Below are positions 25,101-37,100 of a stretch of 64,000 nucleotides of DNA, one piece after another. Where the stretch lies: NCBI GenBank assembly GCA_030062745.1, contig CP099846.1, forward strand, positions 5,270,001 through 5,334,000, read 5' to 3'. Below the pieces are notes generated by a model. It was not told the origin of the DNA and did no database searches. It saw only the letters and a program-made list of their open reading frames with translations. A program made the position numbers and the translations under genes. How positions within the stretch are numbered: the first letter of the stretch is position 1; the number at the start of each line of letters is the position of its first letter. The DNA comes from Capitulum mitella. Lineage: Eukaryota > Arthropoda > Thecostraca > Pollicipedomorpha > Pollicipedidae.

Positions 25101-28100
25101 TGCGAAACACATCACAAAACGCTGACGATTGGGCAGTATGAAGTGAGACAGAAATACCGAGCATAATATCTCAGATATTTATTAACACATCCAAATGAAA
25201 CTTCACACATAGCTTGGCCATTTTATATACTACTCTTTTTTCAGTGAATAAACGCTGTCACCCCCCGCTTGTGAGCAGCGCACGCGCACATACACGTGCC
25301 ACAACATTTTTCGCAGCACTTCGGGGTCCAGTCGCGAGATAACCTACCGGATCCGGCGCTTCAAGCCGTCACCCAAGATTGTATGCTAACTTCCTTGTTA
25401 TACCTGCTGCTTGACTACATCCGACTTGTCATCTGTGGGGCGTACCTGGGGCACACGAGGGATTCTCGTCACGTACCACACAGGGTGCATTGGCCTCCTT
25501 CACCAAAGCCAGCGTTCTCTTCGCGTAATGAGCGCCGGCCAGGCCAGGCCAAAATATGCGATCCCTTTCAGGGTAGTATTCATCTAAAAAAGGAATCATG
25601 ACGTCCTTCGGGTACTTCTGTCGGTAGACGTCGCTGTCGACATTACCCCTGCTGGGCATAATCACATGGCGAGTTACACCCCGTGGAGACATCCCCATCT
25701 AAACCAGAAGCTTCCGGAGAAACTTGCCCTCTGGCCTCTGCGTGACTTGCTGGGACGTCTCGGGCATAGTTGCCGGAGTTGCCGGGTATGTGGCTACCGG
25801 AATATATGAAATAGCTTTCATCATCAGTTGCGAACTCCGAATCGTCGCGCTTTAGTAGACGTCCGCGGGACAGCTTGCGAAGACGCGTCTTTTGGTCGGC
25901 TGCTTGTTCCGGGTTATGTGGGTGGTGCTCTCGTACGCCTCGTGTGTTCCGCCTTAGCGCTCTGGAGTATACAGCTGACGTATGTTCGGGATATCCCGAA
26001 CTGGCGGACCAGGAGGCTTTGAGACACGCTCACGTTTCCAGTGGCGGCGCGGATCAGCTGACGACGGGCAGTCAAGACCATTTTCTTGGCTTGCTGACTC
26101 TTTGCGGCATGGGACGTGGGCGTTTTGCTTGTAAAGATGCGAGCACACGATACACAGTGGATCTTGGTAGCCCAGATAGTTTTTAGTTTCGCCAGACATA
26201 GGCTTTCGTGCATCGTGGATTTTCCTGCATAGCTTTCGCGGGAATGTTGTTTGGAGTTTGTAGGCACGGATGGGACTCAGCTCTGACTTCCTTTATTTTC
26301 ACTGATAACGTCTAAAACAAAAGTGCATTGAAACCGCGTGCAAAGTTTCGTAGCGTTATTCCAAATAGATATTGTTTGGCAGATCGTCTCATTTCATACT
26401 GTCCACCACGCAGTTGTCGGCCATAGGGTATCCTGCACCGCCTCTGCACCTTCAGCGGAGTCACGAGAGGCCCAGCGCTGTCGTATCTGATGTCTGGGAT
26501 TACCCCGATCAAAGGCAAACGGCCTGCGCGGCTCAGCTGTGCTTGCCAGTGTCAGTAATCGTGATTGGCGTACTCTGCGTGCTCTTACCTCCGCTCAGGA
26601 TTACGCTGCAGATCTCACTCCGTAAGTCCAGGAGAGTTTGTCTCTCTTGACGCACCTTTAGGCAATAGCGTCCTTCTTGTACAAGTTGCGCGTTTCGGCA
26701 TGGAGCGGATGGCTTCGTGGGATGCCTTCGGTCGTGCAGTTTCCGTAGTTTTCAGTTACTGTGATTGCACGTGATTTCGCCAGCGGCCAGCACAGCTTCT
26801 GTTGTCGCCCCGGGTGGATTTCTTTGAAGGTTTTTCCGAATTTTTTTTCCTTGTGTTTATGGAGTGAATCAGCGGCTGAGTTTTGTTCAACGTTAGGATG
26901 GATAATACTTGGGGCATTTTTTGTGACGTTTTCATCACTTCTTTGTGTATCTGTGATCTTAACTCTTGTTCAGATCATCGAGATAATTGAACAAAAAGTT
27001 AGAACCCTGCGGTCACATGAGCGACTTCCCTTTTTGTGAAGGCCAGTGCGCGGAGTGCTATATATAGATCATTGTGGGAAATGAAACAAAAACTGGAAAA
27101 GGAAATACCGAGCTTGAAGAAGCCGACTCTTGCTAAACCAGGTAAGTAGAGAACGAATGCGCCTTGTCGGTGTAGCAAGCTGAAGTGACTAGCAGTATTT
27201 TGATCCCAGTTACTTTTGTTTCCCTTCTTACTTTTTCCACCCCATCCGGAATAAACTGACTCAGTCTCCTCATTACGCACGCAAACTTTCCCGAGAAACC
27301 TGGCCCGTGTGGTAGCACGCCTCATTGCGCTGGGCACGTCGGAAAAAAACGCTTTCACGGATCTCAGAAACTGACATCTAAAAAAAAAAGAAAAAAACGG
27401 TCGGCGCTGTTAGGCTATGTGACATTTCTGTCGTTTTGTGATTAGTAATGGAGAAGCCGAATGCTGTTTGTGTCCATTTCTGCATTGGTGGAACGGTCCT
27501 GCGGCTCTGCAAAGATACAAATTGCTTATTCCTATACGTGAAGAAGTGACAATGCTCATTGACAAGAATGTGGTGGTAGCAGCAACAGGCTGACGAAATG
27601 TACCGCCAAGTGTCACGAATCGGATGCTTTTGTCTCCGGACGTGGGGTGTAAGCATGGCAGTTAGGTGTCATTTTCCACCTAATTTTGTGAATAGCGCTA
27701 CACTGAAGACTTCAGAGTCATGTTTCGTTGTGTTCGACGCGAGAGGTTCGTGTCCCAGAGCCGTCCGCCCGTGTGGGGACTGCGGTGCCGTCTGCCGCGG
27801 TAGGGTCGTGTCTGAGAAGTCCGGCTCCAGGTGGCGGACGGTGCTAATCAGCCGGACGATCACGGATGGTGGTTCGTGGAACCGTGGGATTATCGCGACT
27901 GACGCTTGGCAACCTTCGGTGACCTCGCTCCCTTCTCTGTCACGATGGCCTGTTGTGAGCCGTTTGTGTGGAACGGCTCCCGGGGGGGAGTCGGGTGGCC
28001 GCGGGACATGGTGTCGGTGGTGGTGGACCACCCCTGACGGGGCCCCCAGCTGATCAGGCACTTCTGCGCTCCGTGTTGTCGGACGGTGGTGAGGTCGGTG

Positions 28101-31100
28101 GCTCCGGTCAGGCGCTGTGCTGGGCGGACAGGGACCGTGTGGAGACGTACGAGACTTTGGTCAGGCCCACTAGGTCCCGACACTCGTCACGTACTGGATG
28201 TAGCGGAGTGGCCAGGTCAGGCCTTAGGCTGGTCAGGCCCACTAGGTCCCGACACTCGTCACGCACTGGATGTAGCGGAGTGGCCAGGTGAGGCCTTACG
28301 CTGGTCAGGCCCACTAGGTCCCGACACTCGTCACGTACTGGATGTAGCGGAGTGGCCAGGTCAGGCCTTAGGCTGGTGAGGCCCACGAGGTCCGGACATT
28401 CGTCACGTGACGGATCTGGTAAGGATGATAATGTCCGCCAGGTCCTGAAATTCGTCACATGCTGGATGTGCGCACATCGGCCAGGCGTGGGGTGGCCGGA
28501 TACTGACCAGGTCGCGGGGTCGCCGGCCGGCGGGGGCGGGCGCGGCACCGCCAGCGGCACGCCCGGAGCGCGGCCGTCCGTCGGCTGGCGCCAGTTGGGC
28601 CGGCGCGGGCCGGCCGCCGTCAGGGCGTGGTCGGCCGGCGAAAGTACGGCCGGACCGGTCCCCGCCGCCGCGCGCCGCCTGCCGCTGCCGCTCCCCTCCT
28701 TGCGCGGCCTTGCGGTGGTGCCCGCTGGCCGGCGGCGCGGCGCCGTGCCGCCGCCGGCCCACATTCCGGCCGTGACGGGCCGTGACGCCGCCGGACGTGA
28801 CGCGGAAGATGCACTCGGCCGGGCGGGACGCGGGCTCGCGTCGGCCGGCGCCGCTGCCGCCGAACGTAACGCAGATCAGGCGCACGGCGCGTTGGGAGCC
28901 TGGGACGCGCAGTACAGAGCGGCCTTGTCCCTGTTCTCGGGCGTGGCATTGAGGAAGCACACGGCGCGGTCCGGAGCGTGGGGCCTTCCCTGCTGAAGGG
29001 GGCGACGCTTTCCGGTTACCGGTAGACCAGCCACTGTCGCACAGCTGCGGGGATCAACATCTTGTGTAGTGAATTCATTACCGGACTGAGTGCGCTTAAA
29101 GTCACACAAGGGGTTGACATGAACTTGTATTTATATGTATGCTGGACTGCAGTTATGGAATTACTTCGTTTTATTTGACGTAACGGGGGTATCTCGAGTG
29201 TCGCTCGGACCACAGCCGTCATCAGAGGACGCGGTGATGGCGTCTCACATGAGCAACGATCACCGCTGTGCGGTGGTGCCACAGCCAAGACAGCGCTGTA
29301 CGGTGGTGCCAGAGCCAAGACAAAGCTGTACGGTGGTGCCACAGCCAAGACAGCGCTGTGCGGTGGTGCCACAGCCAAGACAGCGCCGTATGGTGGTGCC
29401 AGAGCCAAGATGGTTGGCAGCAAAATGCGACGTGTATGAACGAAGTCGGGTTCACGGACGGTGAATACACTGGTGACGGTGCCGATCAGCTTCAGCCAGT
29501 ACGAAAACCTGTACCGTGACAGTTTACTTTACTTGCTTCCTGATACATAACTTATGACTAGTTTGGTAGACATCCATCGCAAATATGTAATTTCATTGCC
29601 TTCTGACGTAAACGACAACTAAAAACCCGGAAAAAGTTAGAGCTTTTATGTTTCGAGAAGAAACGTGCGGACAGAGATGGGCGTTACTAGGGGGTGGTAC
29701 ATCATTGAACCTGACTTGACGTTCTCTATCGGCCACGAAATACGGAGCAGCTCGCCATGCCCCCCTCAAGCGACGTGGTGCGCTTTGTTCTTGACACCTC
29801 TGATGAGGCGTTAGACGGTGGTCTCGTCGGAGGTCAGAATCTTGGGTTGATTTTCTCTCTTCATCGGGGACGCAGACGTTGCATACCGACCGTCTTTAAA
29901 TCTCGTTATTGAGGAGTGTCCAGATTACTCGATGGGCCTGATTCAGGATGCTGCTGGTGGATTAGAGGCGCATGGAATCTTTCTGATTTTCCATTTCTTC
30001 AGCTGATCTTGCACATCCTTTGCATATTGGGCGGTTGCAAGATTTGGCCAAAAAAACCGAAGTTTCTTGTGGTTGCCTTTGATAAGCCCTTCCAGCCTTG
30101 GGATGCTCTCTTGTGTATGTTGCAAAATAGACTGTTGCAGCATTCATCGCGCTTCTATGCGCTGTATAGGGACGGCTGATGTCGTGGCTGGATATTGCGG
30201 CCCAAATCATGGCCTTTTCAGGGAACTTAGCCTTGGATCGATATTCAGTTGTTGGGTTGACATTTTCTTTGTCGCCATTGTACTATTCAGCATTTGCTTG
30301 AACTTTTGGTTCGGTGAACTGAAGATAACTTTCATCATGCGTCGTCACGACCGTCTTGCTGGTGGACTTCGTAATGGTCTTTCTCAGACACCTACATGCC
30401 GTCTGCTGCCGATTCTTCGAGTTTTCATTAACTGCAGGAACAGTCGTGCGGTGCCGATATTTCAATGCTGTTTTTGTTTTGTTTATTTTTGACTCCTATT
30501 GTGAGGTTATGTGGAATTTGGCGGCCGCTGGTGTCTATGAGTGCCCAACATTCTACTGGGGGTACATTTTCAGAGCCTCCAGCTGGGGGCATTCTTTGTG
30601 ATGTGCTACCCCCACCAGTTTTCTTTTTTAAAGAGATGCCTTTGGCACACCTTTTCAGAATGTCGTACGCAGTTGTTTTTGCAGTGTGTATGGCCGTGAA
30701 TTGTTTCGCGGTGCATGCGTTTTCTCTCCGCCAATGATCGGCGTAGACATGTCCAGTGGCGGTTCAACGTTCTGTTTTTTTTTTAAGTCCGTCTAGCGCT
30801 GGCATCTTGGGAGGAATGAACATTTTATTTGCATGTATTTGGTAAAAAGGAATGTAGCCTTCATGTAATATTCATTTTTCCTCGTGCGTCCTGTACTATG
30901 GAAGTAAAAGCCGTTTAAAGTTTCTCCGAATTTTTAGAAGTGGACCTTGAGAAATGTGAAGATAGAGATGATATCTTGGAATCCTGCCTGAGTGTTGTGA
31001 AGATGATTCAGGCGGCCACAAGTGATCAAACCGTGAAGCTGGTTCGGACGGCCACAAGTGATAAAGCGCAATAAAACGCCACGGAGGAAACCGTGCAGTT

Positions 31101-34100
31101 GTTTTGCTTTAGTGCGGGAAACGGTTCAGTGAAAGCCTTGGTTGTTTTGGATTGCGAATGTTCAGATTTCTTCACACCGGTTTCTCTGTGCCGTTTTCAT
31201 GTCCTGCTGGGCTCCCGGGGCGCCGAAGCGGATGTTTGGAGTCACCGTTTGACCTTCCGTTCGTGGAATGACCGATGATCATATTATTTATGGATCTTGC
31301 CGACTTCTTGGTCGTATGGTGCGCAAACATTGGGGCAAATTTAGCCATCTGCACGGTATGGGAATTCTGTTGGGAATAATTTGCACGATGACGTTTTTTC
31401 CTGACATGGTGTTCATATCTAGTATGTTTTGAAGTGATCATTCCACGAAATGGTGATTCAGATAGTGTTCTGATTCCGTCGGGCATGGGCAAGTGTCGTT
31501 GAACGAAGTCAACTCAAGGAGTATGTAGATGTTTGTCGTGACGCATCGGCTTGATGCTGCTGTGGTCGACGAGAGGCAGGCACTGCAGAAGAGACATATA
31601 GTTTTTTATGGTCTATTCGTTGGTCATTTATCTCCGAACAGTCCGCAGTAGTGGAGAATGACGCGCCGTGGACGGAGAGGAAACCCGCCGGCCAAGATCT
31701 CCAAAACGACCACAGCGAAATCGAGAACACATGTTGTGGCGCGCGTGACGAGCTAGACCTGCCTTTTGTTTTATGTTTGGAGGTACATTTAAACGTTGTC
31801 TGACGTATGTATCTTCCCTTGTTACATTTCTCACATACCAACGGGTTCGATTGTTTTCAGTGTTTTCAGTGTTTTGATGTATTACAAGTTAAATATCACG
31901 TGCCTCCGTGATGTTTTTTTGCTGTCATTACGGAGCCGTAAAAAAAAAACACCATAGAAAGCAACGGCAGCATGCAGGGGCATCTCTGGGGATAAAAATA
32001 TAGCTAAGTACACAACATACGCACTGTGTAACTTTTCCCAACCTCGCAGCTGGATGGCATTGCACAAGTGACAAAGAACTGAGCTATGTACTGGCGAAAA
32101 CTGCGTGATTCAACGTCATTTGGTGGCCAGGTTACAGGCTGCCAAAATTCGTTATGACTGGGCCGGCCACTCGTTTGTTTTTTTTTTTGTTAGTCGAGGA
32201 AAGTCGGCGGTCGGCTACCAGGTGCACCTTTTCACATGGTTATGACCTGGCATGACCTGGTAGCCTGAGGTGGCCTTACCCTTAGAGTGCTGTTGAGAAC
32301 CGTTTTGCGAACTTACCTACTCTAGCACCCAAACTAAGCAGTTTTCGTCAGCTGATTGCAAACGTTTGCTACACCAGTGCTCTAACTGACTGGACGTTAG
32401 ATGTAGGGACTTCAGAGGCCACCATCCAAGCATATTTACCACGATTAAGAAAAGTTGCTTTTTAGCAAAGCGCTAGTGCTCATTGAAGGTACGCGAAAGC
32501 TGGTGCTTCAAGCCGCCTCTGTGGCTATCTTTACGCGATAAACGCCGTCCCGGCAGAGCACATTTGCAAACTGCGGCTGCTGCGGCGCGAGCCCCGCCTC
32601 CACGGCGGCGAAATCGCAAAAAAACATTGTCGATGCACACGATGCCGTTGGAGGGAGCGTTTTCTGTACTGAAGCTGACGATACGTGTTCCTGTGGTGGA
32701 GGGTTAGCCGGTGGAGAGTAATGGATTTGTGTATTGTTCATAGCACCTTTTAGAAACCCTAAAAAGAAGCCGTTCAGGAGAGGCGTATTCCCCCCCGTGT
32801 GAAGGATGACGGCTGCAGAAGTGGTGTCGGCCGTGAGGCGGCGTGTCGGCGCCGCACGACCCTGCGGTGGGCACTCATTGGCTGCTCTCCGTCTGCCTGT
32901 ACCCTCCCGCTGACGGCCCGCCGTCCCGGCAGAGCATATCTGCAAGCTGCGGCTGCTGCGGCGCGAGCCCCGCCCCCACAATGGCGACTTCGAGAACCAG
33001 GTGAACGTGCAGTGGTCCACCGGCAAGTGCTCCAACCTGGAGATCAAGGACAAGCAGCTGCGCCAGCTGCACGCCAAGGTACGCGCGGCCGGCGACCGGC
33101 GGACGCTCTCGGGCACGCGTAGGCGGGGAGGGAGGCGGGCTTTGCTGGACAGCCAGCTCACGATGGAGCTGATCTATCGGACCGAGGCGGCTCCGATCGA
33201 GTGGTCCGAAGGCTTCTCTGCCCCTGTTTGTTCGCGGCTGCGGCTGCAGCGACGGCTGATGTGTGTAGGGGCGTGGCACCAGCACGTGACGATTACTACC
33301 ATTGAGCAATGACCGAACTTTCAGGTACGGTTGTCAGACCGGCCGTGCATTCACGAACCTAGGCGTGGTTGTGTAAGCAAATGTGCCGGCTTATGACCCA
33401 AAGGCACTTGTACTTAAGCTCTGTTGTGTTTTACGCTGTTCGCTGTCCTGATGCATATGCCGAAACCCCGCGCCTTCTTGTGGATTACCCCGTACGCCAA
33501 GCTCGTGGTTAAGTATTCTAGGACTTGCACGATTGTTGTTCGCTTGTGGAATTTTGCGCATTACAGCTCCAAATGGGGTTGGTGCAATCAACAGTCTGTT
33601 GTGTTGTTAGTTGTCATTAATTTCAACAGTACCGTTGCTTCCGACTTGCGTTAAGCAAAGCGAACCAGGACGACAAAAGTTGGTTCACACTGGATCAGAT
33701 ATGGCCAGTGACGCATCCCTGATTATGGTTTCCTCATGCGTGCTGTGGGTGAGGTCGAGACAGATCTTCACCGTTGTCACTTTGATCTGTTCGGCAATCT
33801 CTGGCTGTGCTTGTCGTTGTGGTACGGTCACCCGTTTGCGAATTGCAGGTCTCTGTGACGCGTGTGATATGCGAATGGGGCAACGTAAGGGTCCCAAGAG
33901 AACTTTGGTATGTCCTGACACTCCTCGACGCCTACTGCCCACTTGCCATGTTCCTCTCCCACGATACTCTACGACACTGGAAACCTCCCGAAATCGCCGT
34001 GCTGATGTTTTCGTATGGGTATCGGTAATCCATGTCTGTGTCCTGCATCCGACCACTGCCGTATCTCGATGTCTGCTTACAGCGCCACCGAATTTCACTT

Positions 34101-37100
34101 ATTTCGCTGTCCTCATCTCCGACCGTCCGTGTGCGGCTGTCCTCACCCCCGACCGTCCGTGTGTGGCTATCCTCACCTCCGACCGTCCGTGTGTGGCTAT
34201 CCTCACCTCCGACCGTCCGTGTGTGGCTATCCTCACCTCCGACCGTCCGTGTGTGGCTATCCTCACCTCCGACCGTCCGTGCGTGGCTGTCCTCACCTCC
34301 GACCGTCCGTGCGTGGCTATCCTCACCTCCGGCCGTCCGTGTGTGGCTGTCCTCACCTGTGACGGTCCGTGTGTGGCTGTCTTCACCTGTTACGGTCGGC
34401 GTGCCGCCAGCTGGAGGGGATCATCTCTCAGCCGCGGCTGCCGACGTTCCCGCACGACTCCGGCTCGGGCGGCCAGCTGAACAGCTACCTGCAGCACCTG
34501 CAGGGCCTCTCGGCCGTCACCTGGCCGCGCTCACAGTCCGTCTACCAGTTCTTCCGACAGCTGGCCGGTGAGTGACGGCCGCCGGCGGCGGCGGGCGACT
34601 CCGCGCCGGCTCGAGCCCACCGTTTCCGGCGGGACAGATGTATATGGAAGGAATTATACCGAGCAGGGACAACTTTTAGCGTGCAGTTGCGTTTGGCGTA
34701 TGTCACAAGCTGCTCACGTGTCTCTGGTTGTTAATGCCGCGACGGTGGGTTGCTGTGTGAGTCCGTTCTCCGTAGCTAATCGTTAACGCCCCGATTATGG
34801 GCAGTTGACGAGTTTGAGCCTTGTGTGGACCACTGTGCGTGTCTGAGCCGCTGTGAATTCGGCCGTTACAGATGAGCAGGAGCAGCGGGGCCGGCCGGCC
34901 GGCTCGGCGCGGCCCCACTCGGTGTACACGCCGCGCGGCGAGGTGCCGCGACAAGCCGGCCGCGCCCACCCGGCCACCAACGGCCTGGCGCCGGGCGGGG
35001 ACACCCACAGGCTGACGGTCAGTGCTCCTGGTCTGCCACCGGGTGGGGACACCCACAGGCTGACGGTCAGTGGTCCTGGTGTGCCACCGGGCGGGAACAC
35101 CCACAGGCTGACGGTCAGTGGTCCTGGTGTGCCACCGGGCGGGAACACCCACAGGCTGACGGTCAGTGGTCCTGGTCTGCCACCGGGCGGGAACACCCAC
35201 AGGCTGACGGTCAGTGGTCCTGATCTGTCACCGGGCGGGAACACCCACAGGCTGACGGTCATTGGTTGGCTTGGACGCCGTCCTGGGCGAGAACGCCCGG
35301 CCGTCACCTTGATGGACATCAGCCGGCCGTCAGCCGGGACATCAGCTCCTGCACCAAACTGCCCGCCTCATTAGCTTGGATGTGGGTACAGTTTACGTGT
35401 GGTATTTTGTGGGTTGGTCTTTTCGTTGTGGTCATAATTGCAGAGCATAACCGTCGGTTCGTGCGCGTCCCCGCGGCAGGCTGTTGGTACCTTGGCGTCA
35501 TGTCCGGCGTCGGGTTGTATCCCGCCGTCGATGTGTGAGTCCCGTCCGTGCCGCTGCAGATGCCCGCGCAGAACGGCGCCGCCGAGGGCGACGACTCGGA
35601 GACGAGCCCGGCCGTGCTGGACGATGACACCGAGGTCAAGTCGTACACCATCTACAACAGCAACATCACCAACGGCCGCGCCGGTGAGCGGGCGAGGTGG
35701 CCGCGGCGGCGGGCGGCGGACGCGTCCTCACGGGCGGACGATTTTGTCACGAGTGTGGGGCCAGGTCTGCAGTACCAGTGTCGGTGGCTCGGCCAGGCGT
35801 AGGCCGTGACTGTGTTTCTAACTTCCTTACGTCGTTTGTCGGTGGCGTGGGTGGTTCGTTTTTATCTCGTCAAAGGTACCTCGTCGCATCTGTCGGCGGA
35901 TCGTTCGTCCAGGAGCTTGTTTGGATGTTGTCCGGTGTCGTCGCCCCCCGAATGGCTGCTTCATACCAGTGATACCAGTATGTGTATGTGAAAATGTCCC
36001 TGCGACTGGCTGTGTTATATCAGCTCCGTGGGCGGTGCCCACGCGATGCCACTGCCGTATGCGTGACGTGTGGCTCAGACCATCGGCCTAGTTTATGACC
36101 CGGGCAGCCGTCCTCTGACCACTGGGACGGTTGCTGTGTGCAGAGTGGCCGCTGTGTGCCGGGGCGGCCGGCCGGCTGACCGAGGCTGGCGCCGCCACAG
36201 GCTCGCACTCGCCGCTGCCGGCGGCTCTGCTGGCGCCGGCCGCCGCGCCGCCGCCGCCGACCAGTCCGGAGCCGGCCGGCTGGCCGCGGCCGGCCGGCCT
36301 GGCCAACGGCGCCGTTCCGCCGCGGCCGGCCGACGCCGACCGACTGCTGCAGCTGCTCGCCGGCGACCGGCTGCTCAGCCGGCACCTGCACGCCCTGCAG
36401 CCGTACACGCTGGCCGAGGTGAGGTCACCAGGGGAGGCAGCAGGCTGCTGGGTCTGCTGACGTGGAGCGGGGAGGGTGGCAGTCGGATGTAGATTGGCGT
36501 TTGGTGTTAGCTCAAAATGTGAAAATCGCAGTGATATTAACTGGCAACTTGGCACGTTTTGTATGAAAATAAGTTCTCCGTCTCACCTTTGACTGGTCAC
36601 TCTGCGATCCGAGCGATGTGGGATCCTGTGTCTATTGCACCGTCCTTTCTCGTCCCGCACTGACCAGTCATCCTCGCACCTATCATGCGCCGCCTGTCTA
36701 CCCGTACTTCATCTTCGTTCTTCCCGTCCCCAGCCCTCTCTCTACTTCCCCATTTTCAGTCCCGTTTTTCCCGTACTCGCTCCTTCCCTGCGTGGTCCTC
36801 TGCCGTCCTCCTCTCTCCGCTGTCCCCTGCTCGGTTCCGGCTGCCCGCTGCCCCGGCGCCAGCTGTTGCCAGTCGTCTGACCTGCGTCCTGTCCTGCCGA
36901 CAGCTGCGCGGCCTGCCTGACGAGCGCTACCAGGAGCTCGGTCTGCGCGAGACGACTGTGCGCCGGCTGCGGACCGCGCTGGACGAGGAGACGGCCGGCG
37001 GCGGCGGCGGCGGCCGCGGCGGCAGCCACCGGCGCGCCCGCGCGCCGCGCGCCGCCGCCCGCTCCGGCTCGGCCGACGCTGAGGAGCCGAGCCGGCCGCC

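Larger units (their letters stand above)
10730..32934 (+). other. 22-kb first coding intron of the ZCCHC14-type gene
   Basis: Donor GTGAGT follows residue 192 at 10730; the next recognisable exon starts at 32933/32935. From 10.7 to 15.4 kb the intron is AT-rich, with no recognised gene. After that it alternates CpG-rich blocks, minisatellites and transposon relics, listed separately. An undetected small exon is possible. Starting exon 2 at 32933, the better CAG acceptor, needs one extra nucleotide from upstream, whereas starting at 32935 (GAG acceptor) joins exon 1 directly. Confidence 0.7.

Noticed and set aside
29135..29519. Cys/Trp/His-containing repeated frames (RWCQSQD-type and the reverse)
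   Set aside because: They derive from the 30-bp array and have no flanking coding sequence.
31509..31841. Minus-strand peptide with CEKCNKGRYIRQTTFKC as a piggyBac-type zinc finger
   Set aside because: Only four cysteines in a loose pattern, and no transposase core upstream. The resemblance is too weak to call.
34099..34386. Array with regular 30-bp units resembling a CRISPR repeat
   Set aside because: Units are directly contiguous without unique spacers, and the context is a eukaryotic intron. It is a minisatellite.
35827..36555. Several minus-strand frames over the SAM exons
   Set aside because: The plus-strand frame gives a SAM domain with in-phase splice sites; the minus frames are mirror effects of high GC.
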